This document shows, one piece after another, positions 1-6,371 of a DNA stretch of 6,371 bases. The translations under genes and the position numbers were made by a program. The stretch spans positions 1 to 6,371 of the forward strand of contig CAMWGZ010000073.1 of NCBI GenBank assembly GCA_947173915.1, given 5' to 3'. This DNA comes from an uncultured Alistipes sp. (GTDB taxonomy: Bacteria > Bacteroidota > Bacteroidia > Bacteroidales > Rikenellaceae). The notes below the pieces were generated by a model, which was not told where the DNA came from, ran no database searches, and worked only from the letters and a program-made list of their open reading frames with translations. Position 1 is the stretch's first letter. The number at the start of each line of letters is the position of its first letter.

Positions 1-1242
1 GGGGAATCCACGGCGGTAGTTGGCCAGCGCCTCGCGGGCCATGTTGCCGTAGTCGGGATCGTCGGCCAGCAGGTTCGCCGCCTGGGCCATCGTATCGTAA
101 GCCACCCAGAAGATCGCCTGGGCATCCAGTCCCTGACACGAACCGGACGAGGCGGCATAGGCCTGGGCCAGACAGAAATAGGCCCGTCCGTTTTCCGGAT
201 TCAGGCTCCGGGCCTCCGAAGCGGCCGAAGCGGCGGCTACGGCGTGTCCTGCCGCCAGCTCGACCATGCTCAGACGCACCAGCAGGGCACCCTTCTGCTC
301 GGTATCCGGCTCCACGCCGATCGCCTCGCGCAGGTAGGTCGCAGCCTTGGCATAGTCGCCGGCCTCCTGGAAGCCCTGCGCCAGCATCATCGCCGTCTGA
401 GCCGAAGGATCCAGGGCGTAATATTTTTCGGCGATCTGCAGGAAGTAGGGCGAATCGCACTTCGAGCGCGACATCAGTCCGACGGTCTGACGCAGCAGAT
501 CGGTATTGTCGGGATCCGCTTCGATGCGCGGACGGAACAGCTTCTCCAGATTCTCGCAGTTGGCCGCACCGCTCGAAGCGAAGCAGGCATCGAACTGCTT
601 GCGGCTCTCCTGTGCGGCGGCATCCTCGCTGTCGAAGGCGGGAGCCAGGCGCTCGTACTGAGCCAGCACCACGTCGGGATAGACCTCGCCGGCGGCATAG
701 TCATCGCAGAGGTTCTTGAAGTAGATCAGGGCCACATCCTTCAGATCCTTGTAGTTGCTGGCCATGCCCGCCTCGATCGCCTCCTCGTACATGCGGCGCA
801 CGCCCTCGCGGTCGCCGGGGTTGAAGAGCAGGTACTCGCGGGCCTTGCGGTCGAGCACATAGGCCTTGCCGTAGTTGCGGCTGTTGGGGAAATACTGCAC
901 GCGCAGGTCGTAGATCGTCATCAGCGAATCGAGCATTACCTGCTTCTCCTCCAGACTCTTGGCACGCTGTACCTTACCCGAATAGACCTGAGCGCCCCGG
1001 ATGAAGGTGGCCTCCGAGGCCGTAGGGGCCTGCTCGGCCAGCGTGCGGAAATAGCCGGCCGCCGCATCGTAGTCGCGGGCGGCTACCGCCTCCTTGAGCA
1101 GGTTGCTCGTCAAAATGTTCTCCTTACGAAGCTCCGGCGTATCGCCCCAGGGCGCATAACGGGGATCGCTGAAATCCTGAGCCGTCGCGGCCGTTGCGAC
1201 GTAAGCCATCGCCGCCGACAGCAAAATCTTCACTCGATTCAT
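1..1242 (-). CDS. Exported tetratricopeptide-repeat protein (3' end outside window)
   Basis: The frame is open from the ATG at 1242 to the window edge, giving 414 residues without a stop. Residues 1-21 are a signal peptide (Arg3/Lys5, hydrophobic core, Ala-Thr-Ala21 cleavage before Gln22). There is no lipobox cysteine, so a soluble periplasmic protein is most likely. The body is helical and TPR-like. Clearer repeats are near 48-75 (LLKEAVAARDYDAAAGYFRT), 267-311 (A-x-x-Y-x-A-L-D-P, then AGDYAKAATYLREAI) and 317-365 (up to SLNPENGRAYFCLAQAYA). TPRs are protein-interaction scaffolds, and no catalytic motif is visible. Six cysteines (179, 220, 229, 262, 357, 369) lie in the exported part. It resembles a TPR family common in Bacteroidales, judged from memory of the sequence pattern. 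If so, only a short C-terminal tail is missing. It follows the outer-membrane gene by 47 nt, suggesting an envelope role; a physical link is inference. Confidence 0.85.
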   Translation of the reverse strand, partial: MNRVKILLSAAMAYVATAATAQDFSDPRYAPWGDTPELRKENILTSNLLKEAVAARDYDAAAGYFRTLAEQAPTASEATFIRGAQVYSGKVQRAKSLEEKQVMLDSLMTIYDLRVQYFPNSRNYGKAYVLDRKAREYLLFNPGDREGVRRMYEEAIEAGMASNYKDLKDVALIYFKNLCDDYAAGEVYPDVVLAQYERLAPAFDSEDAAAQESRKQFDACFASSGAANCENLEKLFRPRIEADPDNTDLLRQTVGLMSRSKCDSPYFLQIAEKYYALDPSAQTAMMLAQGFQEAGDYAKAATYLREAIGVEPDTEQKGALLVRLSMVELAAGHAVAAASAASEARSLNPENGRAYFCLAQAYAASSGSCQGLDAQAIFWVAYDTMAQAANLLADDPDYGNMAREALANYRRGFP

Positions 1243-1289
1243 CTTTTGGTATTTTTCTAATATTAATGATTTGCTCTCTCGTTTTCGCA
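1243..1289 (-). other. Short A/T-rich leader between the outer-membrane gene and the TPR gene
   Basis: This 47-nt gap is much richer in A and T than its surroundings. Its last bases before the ATG at 1242 are A-rich (AGAAAAATACCAAAAG on the minus strand) with no Shine-Dalgarno sequence, which suits Bacteroidota translation initiation. I see no hairpin followed by a T-run, so no terminator, and no good TTTG/TAnnTTTG promoter pair. Confidence 0.5.
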
Positions 1290-2645
1290 TCAGTCGTACT
1301 TCGGACGCACGAACCAGTAGTCGCCGAAGAGGGTCACGCCCACTGCGAATTTGAAATAGGTCTGGCGCACCATGCCGATCTGCTCGTTGATGCGGTCGAA
1401 ACCGCCCCGGCGGCCCACCTCGACACCCAGATTGACCGACGAAGCCCCCAGCACGCTGCCCAGCGACCGCAGCGGAATCCCGATGCCCAGCGTCACGGCG
1501 TACTCATCGACCCCGACCCCGCCGAAAGACTGAGCGTAGTTGCCGTAACGCACACCGGCCCGGTAGGACCAGCGTTTCAGGAAGTTGCGCACGTCGTTAC
1601 GGTTCGGGGTATATTCGACACCGAGTTTGACCGAATGGGTGTTGCGGTAGGTCACGTCGAATCCGGCGGCGGAGCGCTCCACCAGCCGGGAGTTGCCGCT
1701 GCGCCAGTCGCAATAGGTGTAGTCGGCACCGAGCGCCACGCGCATGGTCTGGTAATAGACACCCGCCGTGACCTGCTGCGGCAGCTTCAGACCGAGCCGT
1801 TTCGTATCGTCGCCGGCCACCGAAGTGAACACGTCGCCGGTCTTTACCGTCGTATTGACTTCGGGCGAGAGGTCGCCGCCTATGTCGTAGGCTGCGCCGA
1901 CGGTCAGGTTGCGCTGGCGGTTGTTGATCGGCGACCACTGGATGCCCACCTGGGCCTGGAAGCGGGAGATGCTGTAGGTCTCCACGCCCGTCGCGTCGGT
2001 AATGAGGCCGCCGCCCGTAATGTTTTCCAGGACGGCCGTGCGGTAGGTGCGCTGTATGTCGCCCCAATAGTATTTGGCCGCCGCGCCGATCGAGAAGTTC
2101 TTGAAGACCTCCCAGCCCAGGCCGAGCTTGACCTCCGTCACGTCGCCGTCGCCCTCCCACTGGTACTGGACCCGGCCGATATTGCCCCAGATCTGGTCGT
2201 CCTCGACATCCTGCTTCATCCGGTAGCCGACGCTGCTGTAAGGTGTCAGGCTGAAGCCCAGCCCCAAGCGCTTGGCCAGCGGCAGCTGGAAGGCGATATC
2301 GCGGAAGTTGATCGAATTATAGCTGTTCCGCAGCGTCCGGTCACCGTATTTCTGCGCGTCGTAGAAGTTCTGTCCCTCCACTCCGAAATCGATCAGAAAA
2401 GAGTGCGGACGCACGGCGCTGTAAGCCGCAGGGTTGAGCAGATTGACCACCCCCGTGTGGCGCATCGCCACGCCCACGCCGCCCATCGAACGGGACTGGA
2501 GCGTTCCGGGGGTATGCAGCTCGCCCAGTCCGTACATGGAATAGGGCGAGAAGGCATTGATACTGCTCGACTGTCCCCACACGGCAACAGGCAGGACGAC
2601 AGCCGATAAGAGGGCCATTTTAACTACGGCTTTCTTCACTTGCAT
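1290..2645 (-). CDS. FadL/OmpP1-like outer-membrane beta-barrel protein
   Basis: A 451-residue exported protein, predicted to sit in the outer membrane; its substrate is unknown. Residues 1-24 form a signal peptide: lysines at 4, 5 and 9, a hydrophobic core, and likely cleavage after Val-Trp-Gly24 before Gln25. The mature N-terminus has SPYSMYGLGEL (33-43), RSMGGVGVA (52-60) and Asn-Pro-Ala (71-73) within NLLNPAAYSA. This layout resembles the N-terminal hatch region of FadL/OmpP1-type long-chain fatty-acid channels and related Bacteroidota barrels. The remainder alternates polar and aromatic/hydrophobic residues with Gly/Asn/Asp turns, as in amphipathic strands. It ends in YWFVRPKYD, so the final residue is not aromatic. 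I chose the ATG at 2645 over the one at 2618, because the shorter form loses all the positive charges of the signal peptide. Fatty-acid transport should not be assumed; a structural or assembly-related barrel is also possible. Barrel identity is fairly sure, function is not. Confidence 0.8.
   Translation of the reverse strand: MQVKKAVVKMALLSAVVLPVAVWGQSSSINAFSPYSMYGLGELHTPGTLQSRSMGGVGVAMRHTGVVNLLNPAAYSAVRPHSFLIDFGVEGQNFYDAQKYGDRTLRNSYNSINFRDIAFQLPLAKRLGLGFSLTPYSSVGYRMKQDVEDDQIWGNIGRVQYQWEGDGDVTEVKLGLGWEVFKNFSIGAAAKYYWGDIQRTYRTAVLENITGGGLITDATGVETYSISRFQAQVGIQWSPINNRQRNLTVGAAYDIGGDLSPEVNTTVKTGDVFTSVAGDDTKRLGLKLPQQVTAGVYYQTMRVALGADYTYCDWRSGNSRLVERSAAGFDVTYRNTHSVKLGVEYTPNRNDVRNFLKRWSYRAGVRYGNYAQSFGGVGVDEYAVTLGIGIPLRSLGSVLGASSVNLGVEVGRRGGFDRINEQIGMVRQTYFKFAVGVTLFGDYWFVRPKYD
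2620..2645 (-). other. 26-nt overlap between the end of coaX and the start of the outer-membrane gene
   Basis: The ATG of the downstream gene (2645-2643) lies inside the coaX coding sequence, in another frame, and coaX stops with TAA at 2622-2620. The ATG is preceded by an A/T-rich run without a Shine-Dalgarno sequence. Ribosomes finishing coaX pass directly over this start, so translational coupling is plausible but not shown. Confidence 0.8.
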
Positions 2646-3366
2646 TATACTCTAAAATTCGGTTCAGGCCCCGAAAGACCAAATCACGATGTGCAAATAT
2701 CGTATTTTTAATTCGTTTCACAAAGAATTTTGCGTCTCCGCCGGTAAAAATAATGACGCGCGGGGAGGCGGCCCCGGACATGCGGGCGATGTATCCTTCG
2801 ATCTCGAAAGCGATTCCGTTCATCACGCCGCACCGGATGGCCTGCTCGGTTGTGCGCCCCAGCAGCGGCCCCTCGTCGTCCGCCCCGCACAGCGGAAGCG
2901 CCGCCGTGCGCTCGTGCAGCGCCTGGAAGCGCATCGCCACGCCGGGCGAGATATTACCGCCCCGAAATACTCCCGGAGCGTCGATGCGGTCGATCGTGAT
3001 CGCCGTGCCGAAGTCGATCACGAGCAGGTCGCGCCCCGGGTAGAGCGCCGCCGCCCCCACCGCCGCCGCCAGCCGGTCCTCGCCCAGCGTCCGGGGGGTG
3101 GCGTAGTCGTTTTCCAGAGGCAGGGGCAGCTCCGGCGAAAGCCGCAGGCAGTGTCCGATGCGGCTGCGGAGCAGCTCCACGGTCTGCTCCACCGCCCCGC
3201 GCGTCGAGCAGACGATCGAACGGCCGATCGCCGGACGGGCGGCGAGCAGCGCATCCAGCTCCGGCTCCCCGAAGCGCTCCACGCACGCCTCCGCGACAAG
3301 CTCCCCGCGATCGAAGACGGCATACTTGACGCGCGTATTCCCCATGTCGATGGTCAGATGTTCCAT
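2620..3366 (-). CDS. coaX: Type III pantothenate kinase CoaX
   Basis: CoaX phosphorylates pantothenate to 4'-phosphopantothenate, the first step of coenzyme A synthesis, in the cytoplasm. The type III enzyme belongs to the ASKHA (acetate and sugar kinase/Hsc70/actin) fold, usually needs a monovalent cation and is not feedback-inhibited by CoA. The 248 residues are full length for the family. Visible motifs: phosphate-binding DMGNT (7-11); Y-x-x-P-x-x-x-G-E-D-R (88-98), whose Asp97 matches the catalytic aspartate of the GxDR motif; DFGTAIT (118-124); GGNISPG (136-142); T-x-E-Q-A-I-x-x-G (172-180); and TGGDA (208-212). All key positions are intact. The start at 3366 is fixed by the strong ribosome-binding site and by motif spacing. 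The gene follows mfd by 16 nt and its last 26 nt overlap the next gene. The last ~45 codons are markedly more A/T-rich than the rest, although the reading frame is intact. Confidence 0.97.
   Translation of the reverse strand: MEHLTIDMGNTRVKYAVFDRGELVAEACVERFGEPELDALLAARPAIGRSIVCSTRGAVEQTVELLRSRIGHCLRLSPELPLPLENDYATPRTLGEDRLAAAVGAAALYPGRDLLVIDFGTAITIDRIDAPGVFRGGNISPGVAMRFQALHERTAALPLCGADDEGPLLGRTTEQAIRCGVMNGIAFEIEGYIARMSGAASPRVIIFTGGDAKFFVKRIKNTIFAHRDLVFRGLNRILEYNASEESRS
2694..2724 (-). promoter_or_regulatory. Candidate Bacteroides-type promoter inside coaX, pointing to the outer-membrane gene
   Basis: On the minus strand, TTTG (2724-2721) is followed after 19 bp by GATATTTG (2701-2694). The known primary-sigma consensus of Bacteroides is TTTG, 19-21 bp, TAnnTTTG, so only the first base of the -7 element differs. 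Transcription would begin near 2690, leaving a leader of about 45 nt before the ATG at 2645. It lies within the coaX coding sequence, in an A/T-rich stretch where chance matches are more likely, so it is a candidate only. Confidence 0.4.
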
Positions 3367-3371
3367 GCAAT

Positions 3372-3379
3372 TCCTCCCT
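3372..3379 (-). promoter_or_regulatory. Strong Shine-Dalgarno site for coaX
   Basis: The minus strand reads AGGGAGGA, ending five bases before the ATG at 3366, inside the short gap after the mfd stop. It decides the coaX start: the frame also opens at a GTG at 3429 inside mfd, but no comparable site precedes that codon, and the family motif DxGNT sits at residues 7-11 when translation begins at 3366, as expected. A purine-rich site this good is uncommon in Bacteroidota, where most genes lack one. Confidence 0.85.
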
Positions 3380-3382
3380 CGT

Positions 3383-6370
3383 TTACAGTTCCCGGAGCGT
3401 CCGGCACGCCTCCGAAACGTTTCCGACACCTCTAACGGTCATCGCCAGCCGATTATTGTGCTGCTTGAGCACGAAGCGGTCGGGACGCTGCGTCACCTTG
3501 CGCAGCAGCTCCATGAAGACCTCGCTCTTGTAGTAGGGCGAACGGTCGTCGCCCACGAACTGCACGATCATCAGTCCGTTCTTGACCTTCACGCGCTCCA
3601 TGCCCAGGCGCACCGCCTCCCGGCGCAGGCGCACCGCGTCGAGCAGCTGGACGGCCGCCGGGGGCAGCGGACCGAAGCGATCGACCAACTTGGCGGCGAA
3701 AGCTTCCAGCCCCGCCTCGTCGCGCGTGGCATCCAGCTCGCGGTACAGACGCAGCTTCTCGGCCGGCTGCCGGACATAGGAGTCGGGCAGTTCGGCCTCC
3801 AGGTCGATCTCGATCACGCTGTCCGAGATGTAGCTCATCTTGTCCATCACGCCCTGCTCGGCATCGCCCATGCCGGGCATCTCCAGCCCCTCGGCCCGCA
3901 GCTCGGCGATGGCCTCCTGCATGATCTTCTGGTAGGTCTCGAAGCCGATGTCGGCAATGAATCCGCTCTGCTCGGCCCCCAGCAGGTTGCCCGCACCCCG
4001 GATGTCGAGGTCCTGCATGGCGATGTTGAAGCCCGAGCCGAGGTCGGAGAACTCCTCGATGGCCCGCAGCCGCCTCCGGGCATCGGAGGTCAGCAGCTCG
4101 TCGCCGGGCGAGAGCAGGTAGCAGTAGCCCCGCTGGCTGCCGCGCCCCACGCGGCCGCGCAGCTGGTGCAGGTCGCTCAGGCCGTAGTTCTGCGCATCGT
4201 CGATGATGATCGTATTGGCGTTGGGAACGTCGATGCCGTTCTCGACGATCGTGGTGGAGATCAGCACGTCGAACTCCCCGAAGATGAAGTCCATGATGAG
4301 CTTTTCGAGCTGCTCGGCCGGCATCTTGCCGTGGCCGGTCGCCACGCGCGCGCCGGGGCAGAGGCGGGTAACCATCCCCTGCAGCGTGCTCAGGTCATCG
4401 ACCCGGTTGTGGACGTAATAGACCTGCCCGCCGCGCGCCAGCTCGGCATTGACCGCGTCGCGCACCAGCTCCTCCGAGAAGGTGTGCGACTCGGTAACGA
4501 TCGGCTGGCGGTTGGGCGGCGGCGTGGCGATGACCGACAGGTCGCGCGACCCCATGAGCGAGAATTGCAGGGTCCGGGGAATGGGTGTGGCCGTGAGGGT
4601 CAGCGTATCGACGCTCACGCTCAGCTGCGTGAGCTTCTCCTTGGCCGCCACGCCGAACTTCTGCTCCTCGTCGATGATGAGCAGCCCCAGGTCGTGGAAG
4701 CGCACCTGCTTGCCCAGGATCCTGTGGGTGCCGATCAGAATGTCGATGCGCCCCTCGGCCAGCTCCGCGAGGATGCGGGCCGTCTCCTTCGACGACTTGG
4801 TCCGGTTGAGGTACTCCACCTTGACGGGAAAATCCCGCAGCCGCTGCATGAAGGAGCGGTAGTGCTGCAGGGCGAGGATCGTGGTCGGCACCAGCACCGC
4901 CACCTGCTTGCCGTCGGTCGCGGCCTTGAACGCCGCGCGGATCGCCACCTCGGTCTTGCCGAAGCCCACGTCGCCGCAGACCAGGCGGTCCATCGGCTCG
5001 TCGGACTCCATGTCGCGCTTGACGGCCTGCGTCGCACTCTGCTGATCGGGCGTGTCCTCCCACATGAACGAGGCTTCGAGCTGCTGCTGCAGGTAGCCGT
5101 CGGGCGAGAAGGCGAACCCCTTGCTCGCCTTGCGCTTGGCGTAGAGCGCGATCAGCTCGCGCGAAATGTCCTTGACGGCCTTCTTGGTCGCCGTCTTGAG
5201 CTTCTGCCAGGCACCGTTGCCCAGCTTGTAGATCTTCGGCGGCTCCCCCTCGCCGCTCTTGTAGCGCGAAATGCGGTGGAGCGCGTGGACATGCACGAAG
5301 AGTACGTCGTTGTCCTTATAGACGAGCTTGATCGCTTCGTGCACCTTGCCGTTCTCGTTGATCTTGACCAGCCCCCCGAAACGCCCCACGCCGTGATCGA
5401 TGTGAACCACGTAGTCGCCCGGACGCAGCTGGTTCAACTCCGCGACGGTCATCTGCTCGTCGCGCCGGATCTCCCCGTTGATGCGGTAGCGCTGGTAGCG
5501 GTCGAAGATCTGGTGGTCGGTATAGAAACAGCACTTCAGGTCGTGATCGACGAACCCTTCGTGGAGTGTCAGCGCCAGCGGCTCGATCCGCACCGCCCTG
5601 TGGCCCGACTGGTAGAAGATGTTCTCCAGCCGCTCCAGCTGCGCCCTGTTTTCCGAGAGAACGAAGGTCTTGTAGCCCCTCTGGGCCATCGAAGTCATGT
5701 CGTCGGCCAGCAGTTCGAAGTTCTTGTTGAACTTGGGCTGGGGAGCCGTCCGGAACAGCACCGTCCCGTCGGCCGGACGCTCCCGGAGGCTGTCGCGCAG
5801 CGAGATGAGGCGCATCCCCTCCAGGTCGCGCAGCAGCGTGTTGCGGCTGGCTAGGTAGCGGTCGATCTCGGCCGGCTCCTCCATCTCGGCGAGCGCCTTG
5901 CGACGCAGGTCATTGACGCGCCGCAGGGAATAGTCGGGATCGAAGAACCAGAAGAGACCGTCCTCGCCGGCGAACGCGGGCAGCGTGATGCGCTCCTCGG
6001 CGAATCCGTTCAGGTTGGGCACCACCTCCACCCGGTCGAGCCGCTCGGAGGAGAGCTGGCTCGAAATCTCGAACCGGCGGATCGAATCGACCGTATCGCC
6101 GAAGAAGTCGAGCCGGAAGGGCTTGCTCTCCGAAAAGGAGAAGAGGTCGAAGATGCCGCCCCGGATCGAATACTGCCCCGGCTCATAGACGAAATCCACG
6201 CGGGAGAAGCCCAGTTCGACCAGACGCTGCTCCAGCTCATCGGGCGCAAGGCGGTCGCCCACGCCGATCCGCACCGTGCGGCGGCGCATCGCATCGGGAT
6301 CGGCCACCCGCTCGGCGAGCGCCTCGGGGTAGGTGCAGACGATCGTGTAGCCGCCCTCCCCCGTCCCGGC
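3383..6370 (-). CDS. mfd: Transcription-repair coupling factor Mfd (5' end outside window)
   Basis: Mfd is a cytoplasmic ATP-driven DNA translocase that pushes stalled RNA polymerase off the template and recruits UvrA for nucleotide excision repair. The frame stays open to the window edge, so 995 residues are visible; family members are about 1,100-1,150 residues, so roughly the first 100-160 are missing. Numbering from the visible end: the UvrB-like part holds a VDFVYEPGQ...RGGIFD segment near 59-74 and FFGD near 89-92. A CarD-like RNA-polymerase-interaction domain lies around 314-371 (RPGDYVVHIDHGVGRF). The translocase has Walker A GDVGFGKT (466-473), DEEQ (567-570), TATP (593-596) and QLRGRVGRG (736-744). 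The TRG segment (about 765-811, with DLDIRGAGNLLG) and the C-terminal regulatory domain (about 845-995) follow. No motif is broken. A GTG at 6307 is an internal valine, not the start. The stop lies 16 nt before coaX. Identification is near certain. Confidence 0.98.
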   Translation of the reverse strand, partial: AGTGEGGYTIVCTYPEALAERVADPDAMRRRTVRIGVGDRLAPDELEQRLVELGFSRVDFVYEPGQYSIRGGIFDLFSFSESKPFRLDFFGDTVDSIRRFEISSQLSSERLDRVEVVPNLNGFAEERITLPAFAGEDGLFWFFDPDYSLRRVNDLRRKALAEMEEPAEIDRYLASRNTLLRDLEGMRLISLRDSLRERPADGTVLFRTAPQPKFNKNFELLADDMTSMAQRGYKTFVLSENRAQLERLENIFYQSGHRAVRIEPLALTLHEGFVDHDLKCCFYTDHQIFDRYQRYRINGEIRRDEQMTVAELNQLRPGDYVVHIDHGVGRFGGLVKINENGKVHEAIKLVYKDNDVLFVHVHALHRISRYKSGEGEPPKIYKLGNGAWQKLKTATKKAVKDISRELIALYAKRKASKGFAFSPDGYLQQQLEASFMWEDTPDQQSATQAVKRDMESDEPMDRLVCGDVGFGKTEVAIRAAFKAATDGKQVAVLVPTTILALQHYRSFMQRLRDFPVKVEYLNRTKSSKETARILAELAEGRIDILIGTHRILGKQVRFHDLGLLIIDEEQKFGVAAKEKLTQLSVSVDTLTLTATPIPRTLQFSLMGSRDLSVIATPPPNRQPIVTESHTFSEELVRDAVNAELARGGQVYYVHNRVDDLSTLQGMVTRLCPGARVATGHGKMPAEQLEKLIMDFIFGEFDVLISTTIVENGIDVPNANTIIIDDAQNYGLSDLHQLRGRVGRGSQRGYCYLLSPGDELLTSDARRRLRAIEEFSDLGSGFNIAMQDLDIRGAGNLLGAEQSGFIADIGFETYQKIMQEAIAELRAEGLEMPGMGDAEQGVMDKMSYISDSVIEIDLEAELPDSYVRQPAEKLRLYRELDATRDEAGLEAFAAKLVDRFGPLPPAAVQLLDAVRLRREAVRLGMERVKVKNGLMIVQFVGDDRSPYYKSEVFMELLRKVTQRPDRFVLKQHNNRLAMTVRGVGNVSEACRTLREL

Positions 6371-6371
6371 A

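Noticed and set aside
244..1260. 338-codon open frame on the plus strand opposite the TPR gene
   Set aside because: The minus-strand frame encodes a signal peptide and TPR repeats through the whole region. The plus frame is low-complexity Leu/Ala/Arg/Gly/Val typical of an antisense shadow.
1243..1289. Possible promoter or terminator in the gap before the TPR gene
   Set aside because: The best -7-like sequence (TAATATTA) has two mismatches to TAnnTTTG and no TTTG lies 19-21 bp upstream. No stable hairpin with a T-run is visible.
1194..2609. 471-codon open frame on the plus strand opposite the outer-membrane gene
   Set aside because: The minus-strand frame has a signal peptide, barrel-like pattern and sensible start. 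The plus-strand product has no recognisable motif and the composition of an antisense shadow.
3367..3429. N-terminally longer coaX starting at GTG 3429
   Set aside because: It would overlap mfd by 47 nt and add 21 residues ahead of the conserved DxGNT motif, while a strong ribosome-binding site sits just before the ATG at 3366.
3158..5854. 898-codon open frame on the plus strand opposite mfd and coaX
   Set aside because: It lies opposite an unmistakable Mfd with all motifs. Its translation is rich in His, Arg, Val, Leu and Gln without any domain, as expected from the reverse complement of GC-rich codons. It also spans the coaX/mfd boundary.
6305..6307. Mfd start at GTG 6307
   Set aside because: The frame continues without a stop to the window edge and the upstream residues (TIVCTYPEALAER) fit an internal part of the Mfd N-terminal region. 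The true start is outside the window.

Overview
The window is a compact, co-directional gene block on the minus strand, with almost no non-coding DNA. In transcription order (right to left) it holds: mfd, the transcription-repair coupling factor (5' end off the window); coaX, type III pantothenate kinase; a 451-residue FadL/OmpP1-like outer-membrane beta-barrel protein; and an exported tetratricopeptide-repeat protein (3' end off the window). The junctions are a 16-nt gap (mfd to coaX), a 26-nt overlap (coaX to the barrel gene) and a 47-nt gap (barrel gene to TPR gene). This looks like one operon or overlapping transcription units.

The source is most likely a GC-rich member of the Bacteroidota, order Bacteroidales; an Alistipes/Rikenellaceae-type genome would fit. 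The reasons are the combination of a type III (not type I) pantothenate kinase with a FadL-like barrel and a periplasmic TPR protein, A/T-rich leaders before two of the starts despite GC-rich coding DNA, and a near-match to the Bacteroides-type promoter (TTTG, 19 bp, TAnnTTTG). This is inference from gene style, not a database match.

Region by region: 6370-3383 encodes the RNA-polymerase-interacting and translocase parts of Mfd, with all helicase motifs intact. 3366-2620 is a complete CoaX with all its family motifs, preceded by an unusually good Shine-Dalgarno sequence. 2645-1290 is the outer-membrane protein with signal peptide and an N-terminal Asn-Pro-Ala motif. 1242-1 is the TPR protein with signal peptide and six visible cysteines.

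The genes do not form one pathway. Mfd couples DNA repair to transcription, CoaX performs the first step of coenzyme A synthesis, and the last two act in the envelope with unassigned roles. The most interesting local structure is the last ~45 codons of coaX: the codon choice turns A/T-rich, the stretch contains the promoter-like sequence, and the start codon of the next gene lies inside it. I see no mobile element, CRISPR array, RNA gene, or previously undescribed multi-gene system. There is no gene-free stretch longer than 300 bases.
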